DNA of 42,132 bases. Origin: Cyclobacterium roseum. GTDB taxonomy: Bacteria > Bacteroidota > Bacteroidia > Cytophagales > Cyclobacteriaceae. The position numbers were made by a program, and so were the translations under genes. Shown here piece by piece: positions 5,509 through 14,330 of this stretch. The DNA lies in the NCBI RefSeq assembly GCF_010119225.1, contig NZ_WNKF01000027.1:1-42132 (forward strand). Direction: 5' to 3'. Numbering within the stretch: position 1 is the first letter of the stretch; each line of letters starts with the position of its first letter. The notes beneath the pieces were generated by a model. It was not told where the DNA came from. It made no database searches and saw only the letters and a program-made list of their open reading frames with translations.

Positions 5509-7824
5509 ATGCAAACGCACAATCTTGGCTACCCGCGTATAGGTGGCAAAAGAGAACTCAAGAAAGCCTGTGAAAACTACTGGTCAGGCCAAATCACACA
5601 GGAAGAACTGGTAAAAGTGGGATGGGATATCCGGATACGGAATTGGAAATGCCAGCAAAAGGCTGGTATTGACCTGATTCCGTCCAATGATTTCTCGTTT
5701 TATGATCAGGTTTTAGACATGTCTTTGGCGGTAGGAGCCGTACCAGAGCGGTATCACGATGTGATCCTCAACCAGAAAAATACGGACCTGGACCTGTATT
5801 TTGCCATGGCTAGAGGCTACCAAAAAGAGGGATTGGATATTACCGCCATGGAAATGACTAAATGGTTTGACACCAACTACCATTATATCGTTCCCGAATT
5901 TCATAAAAATCAAAAATTTCGCCTATTCTCATCCAAAGCCTTGAATGAATTTTTGGTAGCGAGGGAGGCCGGAATTAACAGCAAACCAGTCCTGATTGGT
6001 CCCGTATCGTATCTTTTGTTAGGCAAAGAAAAAGAAAGTGGATTTGAACGGCTGGATCTGATTGAAAATTTGCTTCCCGTATATCTCGAAATTATCCGTG
6101 AATTGGAAGATGCCGGCACAGAATGGATCCAGTTTGATGAACCTTTTTTGGCAATGGAACTAAACCAAAAGGCCCAAAAAGCCTATTTGAAAGTTTATCA
6201 TCAGATTCGAAAATCCTTTCCTCACATTAAAATCCTGCTGGCTACTTATTTTGGCCCTTTGAAAGAGAATCTGAATTTAACTTTAAATCTACCGGTGTGC
6301 GCCTTGCATGTGGATCTTTCCAGGTGTCCTGAGCAGTTGGATGAAATCTTAAACCAACTTCCTGACAAGATAAGCTTGTCTCTGGGGCTGGTTGATGGAA
6401 GAAATATTTGGAAAAACCCATTCCAACGTTCACTACAAATCATTCAAAAAGTCAGGGCCAGGCTTGATGACAACCGGATTCTGATAGCTCCCTCGAGTTC
6501 ATTACTTCACGTTCCACTTGATTTAAACGAGGAAAGTCAGAATTCCGGTAGATTGGCCGAAATCAAACCCTGGCTGGCATTTGCACAGCAGAAATTAGAG
6601 GAACTGGGGCAAATAAAAAAAATCGCTTTAGCTCCAGAAGAAACCCAGCATCAACGTCTTCTTCAGGAAAACATCAATGCTATTGAGAACAGAAAAACAT
6701 CCCGCCTTATCCGAAACGAATCATTGAAAGAAAAAGTAAATGCCGTTATAAGTTCGGAGGTCCGCCGCAATAACCCATTCTCCCAAAGGACGACAACGCA
6801 GCGGAAGGCATTAAACCTCCCTCTTTTTCCAAGTACCACCATTGGTTCTTTTCCCCAGACCAAGGAAGTAAGGCAATGGAGGTCCGACTTTAAGAAAGGA
6901 AGAATTACGCGAGGGCAGTATACTACTTTAATAAAAAAAGAAATAGCATCCACTATCCAAAAACAAGAGGCGCTTGACCTGGATGTATTGGTTCATGGTG
7001 AGTTTGAAAGAAACGATATGGTGGAGTACTTTGGTGAACAGTTGGAAGGTTTCGCATTCACACTACATGGTTGGGTACAAAGTTACGGTAGCCGCTGTGT
7101 AAAACCACCCATTCTATTCGGTGATATCGACCGACCGAAACCCATGACCGTAGCCTGGACTTCCTATGCCCAATCCTTAACTAATAAATGGGTAAAGGGA
7201 ATGTTGACAGGCCCGGTTACCCTGCTTCAGTGGTCCTTTGTGAGAGATGATCAACCCCGATCAGAAACCTGTCTGCAACTTGGGCTGGCCATACAGCGAG
7301 AAGTAAAGGATTTGGAGGCAGCAGGTATTGCTATCATTCAAATTGATGAACCTGCTCTTCGCGAGGGAATGCCTCTAAGAAAGGAATTACAGAAGGAATA
7401 CCTGGATTGGGCTATAAAGGCCTTCCGTATTGCGTACGCGGGTGTCAATGACGCTACCCAGATCCATACCCACATGTGTTATTCGGAATTTAATGACGTA
7501 TTGGAATCCATCGCCTTAATGGATGCCGATGTAATCACCATCGAATGCTCTCGCTCCCAGATGGAATTATTAAATGCCTTTGCTGATTTCGAATACCCCA
7601 ATGCAATCGGTCCGGGAGTATACGATATCCATTCGCCACGAATTCCCTCAAAAGAAGAAATGATCTATTTGATGAAAAAAGCAATCCAGGTAATTCCAGT
7701 CGATAAGCTTTGGATCAATCCCGACTGCGGTCTGAAAACCAGGAACTGGTCGGAAACAGAAAAGGCACTTCAAAGTATGGTGGCAGCAGCCAGGGAATTA
7801 AGAAACGAATATACCCCGTCTTAA
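5509..7824 (+). CDS. metE: 5-methyltetrahydropteroyltriglutamate-homocysteine methyltransferase (B12-independent methionine synthase)
   Basis: A 771-residue protein of normal length for MetE, with both related barrel domains. The N-terminal domain begins LGYPRIGGKRELKKA. The catalytic C-terminal domain begins near SFPQTKEVRQWR. Zinc ligands are present: His655 and Cys657 in IHTHMC, and Cys740 in NPDCGLKTR, matching E. coli H641, C643 and C726 with a constant offset. It transfers the methyl group from methyltetrahydrofolate to homocysteine in the cytoplasm. The cobalamin riboswitch upstream predicts expression when B12 is scarce. A large hairpin follows the stop codon. Confidence 0.97.
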   Translation: MQTHNLGYPRIGGKRELKKACENYWSGQITQEELVKVGWDIRIRNWKCQQKAGIDLIPSNDFSFYDQVLDMSLAVGAVPERYHDVILNQKNTDLDLYFAMARGYQKEGLDITAMEMTKWFDTNYHYIVPEFHKNQKFRLFSSKALNEFLVAREAGINSKPVLIGPVSYLLLGKEKESGFERLDLIENLLPVYLEIIRELEDAGTEWIQFDEPFLAMELNQKAQKAYLKVYHQIRKSFPHIKILLATYFGPLKENLNLTLNLPVCALHVDLSRCPEQLDEILNQLPDKISLSLGLVDGRNIWKNPFQRSLQIIQKVRARLDDNRILIAPSSSLLHVPLDLNEESQNSGRLAEIKPWLAFAQQKLEELGQIKKIALAPEETQHQRLLQENINAIENRKTSRLIRNESLKEKVNAVISSEVRRNNPFSQRTTTQRKALNLPLFPSTTIGSFPQTKEVRQWRSDFKKGRITRGQYTTLIKKEIASTIQKQEALDLDVLVHGEFERNDMVEYFGEQLEGFAFTLHGWVQSYGSRCVKPPILFGDIDRPKPMTVAWTSYAQSLTNKWVKGMLTGPVTLLQWSFVRDDQPRSETCLQLGLAIQREVKDLEAAGIAIIQIDEPALREGMPLRKELQKEYLDWAIKAFRIAYAGVNDATQIHTHMCYSEFNDVLESIALMDADVITIECSRSQMELLNAFADFEYPNAIGPGVYDIHSPRIPSKEEMIYLMKKAIQVIPVDKLWINPDCGLKTRNWSETEKALQSMVAAARELRNEYTPS

Positions 7825-7850
7825 CCTGGTGAGTTCATCATCCCCAAATT

Positions 7851-7901
7851 AATCCGGCAGACCCTGATACATAGGCTTTACAATCCTGGGTTTGCCGGAT
7901 T
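7851..7901 (+). terminator. Hairpin downstream of metE, possible terminator
   Basis: Arms AATCCGGCAGACCC (7851-7864) and GGGTTTGCCGGATT (7888-7901) pair at 13 of 14 positions, the exception being G-U compatible. The tract after it is pyrimidine-rich rather than a clean U-run, so termination may be inefficient or factor-dependent. Confidence 0.5.
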
Positions 7902-7987
7902 CCCTTCTTGGCTGCGGCATGCGGAAATAATCGCAAACAATATAAAAATTTGAAAAAATTACGTAACTTTTAGAATCGAAATACCAG

Positions 7988-7995
7988 TATCTTTG
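7988..7995 (+). promoter_or_regulatory. -7 box of the copper-efflux operon
   Basis: TATCTTTG is a perfect match to TAnnTTTG. It lies 72 bp before the HYC_CC_PP-like gene and 12 bp before a short upstream ORF. No clear TTTG is seen at -33, so an activator might be needed; none is encoded nearby. Confidence 0.5.
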
Positions 7996-8006
7996 CTGTG
8001 AAAATA

Positions 8007-8063
8007 ATGAATCAGCCGAAAATCAACCATTACGGAATTGTTGATGATCGGGTAATCGCATGA
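8007..8063 (+). CDS. 18-codon upstream ORF coupled to the HYC_CC_PP-like gene
   Basis: ATG at 8007 opens a frame encoding MNQPKINHYGIVDDRVIA. Its TGA (8061-8063) overlaps the next gene's ATG (8060-8062) as ATGA. The ORF begins only a few bases after the predicted transcription start. The arrangement suggests a leader peptide or translational-coupling device for the first copper gene. It could also be chance; there is no strong ribosome-binding site. Confidence 0.35.
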   Translation: MNQPKINHYGIVDDRVIA

Positions 8064-8473
8064 ACGCACTAAAAAACATAGCGTCCCTTTTCCTTTCCCT
8101 GCTGGTCGTGCTCAGTTCCATGAGTTTTACGGTCAACCTGCACCTGTGTATGGGAGAGCTGGAAAGCGTGCGTATACTGACGGATGCGCCCGCCTGCGAC
8201 ATGCACCGCAAGTCCTGTCATGCACCCGATCCTGACAAAAGCAGCAAGGAAGATTGCTGTGAGGATGAGCAACGAATCCTCCACGGACAAGACGAGTTGA
8301 GCAAAGCGTCTGCTTTCCAGAAAACGCAACCCGAGCTTGTCGCCGTTCTTTCCCTGCTTGTTTCCTACCTTACCGCCAATACTGAACTACCGCTTATTGA
8401 AGCAACTGAGGTCTATATCCCTCCACTCCTTCCCCGGGACATCCCAGTCCTCATTCAATCCTTCCTTATTTGA
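8060..8473 (+). CDS. HYC_CC_PP-family-like small secreted protein
   Basis: A 137-residue protein with an N-terminal signal peptide or anchor (about residues 8-26). Its motif order fits the Bacteroidota family called HYC_CC_PP: a His-x-Cys motif (HLCMG), a Cys-Cys pair (DCCEDE), and a C-terminal Pro-Pro segment (IPPLLPRDIP). Further Cys/His residues in PACDMHRKSCHAPD suggest periplasmic metal binding. Such genes commonly sit beside CusA/TolC-type pumps, as here, so a role in copper or silver handling is inferred. It is first in an operon that runs to copB. Confidence 0.7.
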   Translation: MNALKNIASLFLSLLVVLSSMSFTVNLHLCMGELESVRILTDAPACDMHRKSCHAPDPDKSSKEDCCEDEQRILHGQDELSKASAFQKTQPELVAVLSLLVSYLTANTELPLIEATEVYIPPLLPRDIPVLIQSFLI

Positions 8474-8591
8474 TCATTTGATGTAATCGGAATCCTGCCT
8501 GGATGCTTTATCCCGGCTTCCCGAATTCCCATGCCGTTTCCTTTATAATCCAGGGAACCATTTCGGCCATTTCCAACGATCATCAAATAAG
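8465..8591 (+). promoter_or_regulatory. Long-range inverted repeat joining a stop codon to the cusA start region
   Basis: CTTATTTGAT (8465-8474) includes the end of the upstream gene. Its perfect 10-bp complement ATCAAATAAG (8582-8591) ends 6 bp before the cusA ATG. In mRNA, pairing would mask the cusA ribosome-binding region until a ribosome terminating on the upstream gene opened it. The remaining 100 bp contain no gene. Confidence 0.4.
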
Positions 8592-8597
8592 AAAAAA

Positions 8598-11500
8598 ATG
8601 CTCAATCGAATTATCAGGTTCTTTTTGGAGAACAAGCTGGTTACCGTACTGCTCCTGCTACTTATCATTGGCTGGGGTATCGCTACTGCACCCTTCAACT
8701 GGCAGATCGACTTCCTGCCGCGGGACCCCGTGCCGGTAGATGCCATTCCCGATATTGGCGAAAACCAACAAATCGTCTTTACCGAATGGATGGGCCGCAG
8801 CCCGCAGGATGTGGAAGACCAGATTACCTATCCCTTGACCACCACCCTCTTGGGTTTGCCCGGTGTAAAAACCGTGCGCAGCAGCTCCGCGTTTGGGTTT
8901 TCCAGCATTTATATTCTCTTCGAGGAAGACATTGAATTCTACTGGAGCCGCTCCCGCATCCTGGAAAAACTGAATGCCCTGCCCGCAGGCCTGCTTCCGG
9001 AAGGGGTGCAGCCCCGTCTGGGCCCGGATGCCACGGCTTTGGGGCAAGTGTATTGGTACACCCTGGAAGGCAGGGATGAAGCCGGCAATCCGGCCGGCGG
9101 CTGGGACTTGCATGAACTGCGAGCCGTTCAGGATTTTACCATTCGCTATGCCCTTAGCAGTGCCTCGGGTGTGGCAGAAGTGGGTTCGGTAGGGGGCTAT
9201 ATCAAGGAATACCAGGTAGACGTAGACCCTGCAGCGCTGAAAGCCCACAACATCGCCTTGACGGACGTGGTCCGGGCAGTAAAAAACAGCAACCTGGACG
9301 TGGGGGCCAATACGATCGAAATCAATAAGGTAGATTATTTTGTCCGCGGCCTGGGCTATGTGGAACAACTCAGCGACCTGGATGCCACCGTGGTAAAAGT
9401 CAGCGATAACGTGCCCATACGCATTCAGGATGTGGCCCGGGTTACCATCGGTCCCCAACCCCGGAACATGACGGGCATTCTGGACAAAGCCGGTGCCGAA
9501 GCAGTGGGCGGCGTGGTCATCGCCCGCTACGGAGAAAACCCACTCGCGGTCATTCAGGGGGTAAAGGAAAAAATCGAACAACTCTCCGGCAGTCTGCCCA
9601 GCAAGACACTGGAAGACGGCAGGGTTTCCCAATTGACGATTGTTCCCTTTTACGACCGGACCGGGCTCATTTACGAAACCCTGGGCACGCTCTATCAGGC
9701 CATCAGCTTGCAGGTTTTGATATCCATTTTGGTAATCATGGTGATGGTGTACAACCTCCGGGCCTCGCTGTTGATTTCGGCCTTGCTGCCCCTTTCGGTC
9801 CTGATGTGCTTTATCTTTATGAAATACCTGAACGTCGACGCGAATATAGTCGCCCTTTCCGGTATTGCCATTGCCATCGGTACCATGGTGGACCTGGGGA
9901 TCATCTTGAATGAAAACATCCTGCGCCATCTAAAGGAATCCGATCCTTCCGAGTCCAAACTAAAGATCATCTATACCGCTACCACCGAGGTGGCCTCTGC
10001 CATACTCACCGCGGTAAGTACGACCATTATCAGTTTTCTTCCGGTTTTCACGCTACAAGCGGCCGAAGGAAAGCTGTTTGGTCCCCTTGCCTATACCAAG
10101 ACCTTTGCGCTGATCGCTGCCGTTATTTTTACCTTACTTATCATGCCAGCCTTTAGCCATTGGATATTTTCCATCCGCAATGGATCCGGAAAATCCACCC
10201 GGATAGTCAATGGTATCCTGCTGATTTCAGGGATTCTCACCTGGATATTTGTCTGGTCCTGGGCGGGATGGGTGCTGGTCGGTTTTGGACTCATCAACCT
10301 GGCCCTGCACTATTTCCCGGAAAAGGTAGAACCCTGGCGGAATTTGTTGAAAGTGGGCTTCACCTTGCTTTCCATCGCCTGGCTTCTTGCAGGAGAATGG
10401 ATGCCCCTGGGCGTATCACGCAGCCAATTGACCAATTTTCTGTTTATCTCCGTAATCATCGGACTGGTGCTGGGTGCTTTCCTGCTGTTTATGCACTACT
10501 ACTCCCGCATCCTGAGCTGGTGCCTGGACAACAAAGGAAAATTTATCCTAGCACCCTTGCTGGTTTTATTGACCGGAATTACCATTTGGCTGGGTTTTGA
10601 CCGTACGTTTTCCCTGATACCAAGGACCCTGGAAAAAATAGGCTGGGATATTCGGGACAGCTCCCCGTGGAAAAGCATGACCGCTACCTTCCCAGGCCTG
10701 GGGGAGGAGTTTATGCCCAGCCTGGACGAAGGCACCTTTCTCCTGATGCCGACCTCCATGCCCCATGCCGGGGTGGAAGCCAACCGGGAAATCCTTCAAA
10801 AACTGGACATGCTGGTCAACGCCATTCCCGAGGTGGAAATGGTGGTGGGAAAAGCAGGTAGGGCCGAAACGGCCATTGACCCCGCTCCCATGACCATGTT
10901 TGAAAACACCATCCAATACAAAAGCGAATACGCCAGCGATGAAAACGGAGACCGACTCCGATTCAAAGTGGACGATGAAAATCACTTCCTCCTGGAAAAC
11001 GGAGAAACCTACGACCCGGAATCCGACCGGCCGGAAACCGTTTCGCTTTCCCAGCTTATTCCGGATCCAAAAGGAGCCTATTTCCGACAATGGCGGACGC
11101 ACATTCAACGTCCGGATGATATCTGGGACGAAATCGTAGCAAGGATTACGATACCAGGCGTCACTTCTTCTCCTAAGCTTCAGCCCATAGAGACCCGGCT
11201 GATCATGCTGCAAACCGGCATGCGGGCACCCATGGGAATCAAGGTGTACGGTCCCGATCTGGAGACCATTGAAGCCTTTGGCTTTGAATTGGAAAAATAC
11301 CTGAAGGAGGTTCCTTCTGTCAAAAAAGAGGCAGTTTTTGCCGATCGGGTGGTGGGCAAACCCTATCTGGAAATCGATATTGACCGGGAGAAAATCAGCC
11401 GGTACGGATTGACGATTGGCGAGGTGCAGGATTTTATCCAGACCGCCATTGGAGGCATGCAAATCAGCACTACCGTGGAAGGCAGGGAACGCTACCCAAT

Positions 11501-12416
11501 CCGGGTGCGCTATGCCCGGGAGTACCGGGACGATCCCACGGCTATCGAAAACCTGCAGGTACCCACGCCCGGAGGCGCCTACCTTCCCCTCAATCAACTG
11601 GCATCCATAAGCTACCGTCCCGGACCGGGGATGATTAAAAGCGAAGACAGCTTTTTGGTAGCCTACGTTTTACTGGACAAAATGCCCGGATTTGCCGAAG
11701 TGACGGTGGTGGAAGATGCACAGAACTACCTGCAGGAAAAAATCGACAACGATGAACTGACCGTCCCTTCCGGCGTGAGGTATGAATTTTCCGGCAATTA
11801 CGAAAACCAGGTCCGGGCAGAAAAGCGGCTGTCTCTGGTCATTCCACTCTCCCTGATCATCATCTTCCTGATTCTGTATTTCCAGTTCCGCTCCGCTTTC
11901 ACCTCGCTGTTTGTATTTGCCGGCATCGCCCTGGCCTTTGCCGGGGGATTTCTGATGCTGTGGCTGTACGGGCAAAGTTGGTTTATGGATGTGGACATCC
12001 TGGGCACCTCCATGCGGGAACTATTCCAGATGAAGACCTACAACTTAAGCGTAGCGGTGTGGGTGGGGTTTATTGCCTTGTTTGGGATTGCCACGGATGA
12101 TGGGGTGGTCATGGCCACCTACCTGGATCAGAGCTTTGAAAAGCACCAGCCGGATACCATTAAGGAAGTCCGGAAAGCGGTCATGGAGGCCGGACAGAAA
12201 CGTATTCTGCCCTGCCTGATGACGACTTCCACTACACTGTTGGCCCTCTTGCCCATACTCAGCTCTTCCGGCCGGGGGTCCGATATCATGATTCCCATGG
12301 CACTCCCGGCTTTTGGTGGCATGTCCATCGCCCTGCTTACGCTGTTTTTGGTTCCCGTGCTGTATTGCTGGAGAGCGGAGAGCAAGGTCAGTCAGGAAGG
12401 AGTTACAAAGGCTTGA
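8598..12416 (+). CDS. cusA: Heavy-metal RND efflux pump, CusA/CzcA type
   Basis: A 1272-residue inner-membrane proton-driven pump of the HME-RND family. The N-terminus has a transmembrane helix followed by the typical PDIGENQQIVFTEWMGRSPQDVEDQITYPL region. The proton-relay region of the first transmembrane bundle (GIAIAIGTMVDLGIIL) and its partner in the second (GIATDDGVVM) are present. Methionine-bearing segments (LLMPTSMPHAG, RAPMGIKVYGP) favour Cu(I)/Ag(I). It is about 220 residues longer than E. coli CusA, largely from extra hydrophobic sequence at about residues 527-690 and a charged insert near 760-830. It should work with the adjacent CusC and CusB as a tripartite pump. Confidence 0.93.
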   Translation: MLNRIIRFFLENKLVTVLLLLLIIGWGIATAPFNWQIDFLPRDPVPVDAIPDIGENQQIVFTEWMGRSPQDVEDQITYPLTTTLLGLPGVKTVRSSSAFGFSSIYILFEEDIEFYWSRSRILEKLNALPAGLLPEGVQPRLGPDATALGQVYWYTLEGRDEAGNPAGGWDLHELRAVQDFTIRYALSSASGVAEVGSVGGYIKEYQVDVDPAALKAHNIALTDVVRAVKNSNLDVGANTIEINKVDYFVRGLGYVEQLSDLDATVVKVSDNVPIRIQDVARVTIGPQPRNMTGILDKAGAEAVGGVVIARYGENPLAVIQGVKEKIEQLSGSLPSKTLEDGRVSQLTIVPFYDRTGLIYETLGTLYQAISLQVLISILVIMVMVYNLRASLLISALLPLSVLMCFIFMKYLNVDANIVALSGIAIAIGTMVDLGIILNENILRHLKESDPSESKLKIIYTATTEVASAILTAVSTTIISFLPVFTLQAAEGKLFGPLAYTKTFALIAAVIFTLLIMPAFSHWIFSIRNGSGKSTRIVNGILLISGILTWIFVWSWAGWVLVGFGLINLALHYFPEKVEPWRNLLKVGFTLLSIAWLLAGEWMPLGVSRSQLTNFLFISVIIGLVLGAFLLFMHYYSRILSWCLDNKGKFILAPLLVLLTGITIWLGFDRTFSLIPRTLEKIGWDIRDSSPWKSMTATFPGLGEEFMPSLDEGTFLLMPTSMPHAGVEANREILQKLDMLVNAIPEVEMVVGKAGRAETAIDPAPMTMFENTIQYKSEYASDENGDRLRFKVDDENHFLLENGETYDPESDRPETVSLSQLIPDPKGAYFRQWRTHIQRPDDIWDEIVARITIPGVTSSPKLQPIETRLIMLQTGMRAPMGIKVYGPDLETIEAFGFELEKYLKEVPSVKKEAVFADRVVGKPYLEIDIDREKISRYGLTIGEVQDFIQTAIGGMQISTTVEGRERYPIRVRYAREYRDDPTAIENLQVPTPGGAYLPLNQLASISYRPGPGMIKSEDSFLVAYVLLDKMPGFAEVTVVEDAQNYLQEKIDNDELTVPSGVRYEFSGNYENQVRAEKRLSLVIPLSLIIIFLILYFQFRSAFTSLFVFAGIALAFAGGFLMLWLYGQSWFMDVDILGTSMRELFQMKTYNLSVAVWVGFIALFGIATDDGVVMATYLDQSFEKHQPDTIKEVRKAVMEAGQKRILPCLMTTSTTLLALLPILSSSGRGSDIMIPMALPAFGGMSIALLTLFLVPVLYCWRAESKVSQEGVTKA

Positions 12417-12461
12417 TTGGAAATTGAAGGTGAGATATATGACACTGTAAAAAGAATACCA

Positions 12462-12575
12462 ATGATACAAAAACTGAAAGATTTAGAGGTGTTTGAATGG
12501 AGCCGATCTTTTCCTAAGGAAGAAGTTTATACATCGCAACTAATAGGTGAAATGATCAAAAACCAGCAGAAATAA
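12462..12575 (+). pseudogene. Internally deleted four-helix-bundle protein remnant (37 residues)
   Basis: The frame begins MIQKLKDLEVFEWSRSFPKE and closes SQLIGEMIKNQQK. The start resembles the N-terminus of four-helix-bundle (TIGR02436, 23S rRNA intervening-sequence) proteins, where an LKDL.V..W segment precedes SFPKEE. The end resembles their usual C-terminus (IG.M...MI.NP). The central helices, about 80 residues, are missing but the frame is kept. Its TAA overlaps the cusC ATG by one base (TAATG), so it may act as a translational-coupling leader. The family identification of so short a piece is an inference. Confidence 0.5.
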
Positions 12576-13903
12576 TGGAAAAGCGCATAAAATTTAGTGA
12601 AAGGAAGGTGTCGGATAGCAGCTGGCAGCGCCTGTTGAAGCGGTTCGGAAGCCTGGTGTTTTTGGCATGCTTCGTTGGCCAGACGCTGCAGGCGCAGACG
12701 CTGGAGGAGTACCTGCAGCTCGCTCTGGAAAACAACCCCGAACTTAAGGCTTACGACCGGGACTACCAGGCCAGCCTGGAGACGGTTTCCCAGTCGGGTA
12801 TCCTGCCCGATCCGGAATTCAGCGCTGGGATTTTTCCGGCCCCCATGGATCGGCTGATGGGCCGGCAGCATGCGGATCTGCAACTTATGCAGTCCTTTCC
12901 CTGGTTTGGAACACTGGGTACCCAAAAAGAGGCGGCCAACCAACAGGCACTTGCCACTTTCCAGGAATTCCGGGGAGTTCGAAATCAGTTGATCTACCGG
13001 GTAAAATCTTCCTGGTATCAACTCTACCGGCGCCAGGAAGAAATCCGGATCACCGAGGCGCATGCTGCCATTCTGAATCGATTGGAACGCCTGGCATTGG
13101 TCCGCTACCAATCTCAGGGGGCTACGGTAAACCCCGCTCCGGGATCCGGAAGATCCGCCGGAATGAGCGGCGTGTTGCGGTTAAAAATGGAAATCAACGA
13201 ACTTGAAACCAGCCTGGCCAATCTCAAAAGCACGCAGAAGGGCTTGATCGAAGCGTTTAATCAGTTGCTCAACCGGGACCCGGGAGAAGCAGTATCCCTA
13301 CCCGATACCTTACCCGCGAAGAGTCTCCCCGGGGAACTTGCGGAAAACCCGGAAATCCTTACCGGAGAGCATCCCCGGCTGAAACAACTGGAAGCCACCG
13401 AGGCCGCCCTGCAGTACCAAACGGAACTACAGGTATTGAAGGGAAAACCCATGATGGGTGCAGGGATTAGTTACATGCCCTTTAGCCCAAGGCTGGAAAA
13501 CGGAATGCCCATGGGCGGACGGGACATGGTCATGCCCATGGTCAAAATCAGCCTTCCTATTTACCGAAAAAAATACCAGGCATTGCAGCAAGAAAGCAAA
13601 TACCGGGAAGAGGCGATCCGTCAACGTAAAGAAAATACGGGCAACGAATTGCTCGCTCAGTGGAGTCAAACGCGTAGCGACTGGGAAAATGCAGAACGTT
13701 CGGTAGCCCTCTATCAGGAACAGATTCGCCTGGCGAACCAAACCCTGGAACTGCTGACCAATGCCTATGCAAACAACGAAGGTGATTTTGAGGCCCTACT
13801 GGAAACCCAGCGAAGAGTACTGGATTACCGGTTCAAGTTGCTCGCCACCATCGTCGACCTGCACCTGCTGGAAGCACGGTTTGAAAATTTGGCCGGTAGC
13901 TGA
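12575..13903 (+). CDS. cusC: TolC-family outer-membrane efflux protein (CusC-like)
   Basis: A 442-residue protein with a signal peptide (hydrophobic LVFLACFVGQTLQAQ, about residues 28-42) and the two-fold repeat of TolC proteins: TLEEYLQLALENNPELKAYDRDYQAS near the N-terminus and a matching helical pair around residues 290-430. Coiled-coil regions (TEAHAAILNRLERLALVRYQSQG, then YKLL..VDLHLLEARF) fit the periplasmic alpha-barrel. It forms the outer-membrane duct for the CusA/CusB pump. Its ATG overlaps the stop of the four-helix-bundle remnant, and its TGA begins an octamer repeat array. Confidence 0.88.
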   Translation: MEKRIKFSERKVSDSSWQRLLKRFGSLVFLACFVGQTLQAQTLEEYLQLALENNPELKAYDRDYQASLETVSQSGILPDPEFSAGIFPAPMDRLMGRQHADLQLMQSFPWFGTLGTQKEAANQQALATFQEFRGVRNQLIYRVKSSWYQLYRRQEEIRITEAHAAILNRLERLALVRYQSQGATVNPAPGSGRSAGMSGVLRLKMEINELETSLANLKSTQKGLIEAFNQLLNRDPGEAVSLPDTLPAKSLPGELAENPEILTGEHPRLKQLEATEAALQYQTELQVLKGKPMMGAGISYMPFSPRLENGMPMGGRDMVMPMVKISLPIYRKKYQALQQESKYREEAIRQRKENTGNELLAQWSQTRSDWENAERSVALYQEQIRLANQTLELLTNAYANNEGDFEALLETQRRVLDYRFKLLATIVDLHLLEARFENLAGS

Positions 13904-13933
13904 TGTGGGGATGTGATAATGTGAGGATGTGGG
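13902..13933 (+). repeat. Octanucleotide repeat array, 4 units (GATGTGnn)
   Basis: Four consecutive 8-mers: GATGTGGG, GATGTGAT, AATGTGAG, GATGTGGG. The array starts inside the cusC stop codon and ends 31 bp before the four-helix-bundle start. The reverse complement NNCACATC is the unit of the larger array at 14401-14496 on the other side of that gene. Confidence 0.7.
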
Positions 13934-13964
13934 AATTGTAATCAATAGGAAAACCCTTAATGAA

Positions 13965-14321
13965 ATGGAAAAGAGAAATGAAGTTTTGGAATTGAGTTTT
14001 GAATTTGCGTTGCAGGTCATCGAATTTTCGGAATTGTTGGAGGAAAAAAGAAAATTCGTAATAGCCCGGCAATTATTGAAATCAGGCACAGGTATCGGTG
14101 CCAGTGTAAGGGAAGCCCAAAGTTGCGAAAGTAGGGCTGACTTCATTCACAAGCTCAAGATTTCCCATAAAGAGGTCCAAGAAACGGAATACTGGCTTCT
14201 TTTATGCTCCAAAGCCGCCGCGTATCCGGATCCCCCAGAGACGATGGCTGGGCTGCTTCTTAGCATACAAAAGTTACTGAATAAAATTATTGCAACCTCC
14301 CGTGCGAATAATAGAAGATAA
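13965..14321 (+). CDS. Four-helix-bundle protein (S23 / 23S rRNA intervening-sequence family)
   Basis: 118 residues from the ATG at 13965, the normal length of the family; a GTG at 13929 would add 12 residues. Characteristic sequence: helix 1 LELSFEFALQVIEFSELL, then the SGTGIGASVREAQ turn motif, then SRADFIHKLKISHKEVQETEYWLLLL. Related proteins are encoded in 23S rRNA intervening sequences, and the Avd accessory protein of diversity-generating retroelements has the same fold. Function is unknown; no copper role is known. Its presence between cusC and cusB, flanked by inverted octamer arrays, suggests it arrived as a unit. Confidence 0.85.
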   Translation: MEKRNEVLELSFEFALQVIEFSELLEEKRKFVIARQLLKSGTGIGASVREAQSCESRADFIHKLKISHKEVQETEYWLLLCSKAAAYPDPPETMAGLLLSIQKLLNKIIATSRANNRR

Positions 14322-14330
14322 AAACAAACC

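Noticed and set aside
8658-9929. A 423-codon minus-strand open frame opposite cusA
   Set aside because: It is a shadow of the GC-rich cusA frame, lies wholly inside a certain gene and encodes no recognisable domain.
10566-11597. A 343-codon minus-strand open frame opposite cusA
   Set aside because: Same reason: antisense to a certain gene, low-complexity His/Gly/Phe-rich translation, no start signals.
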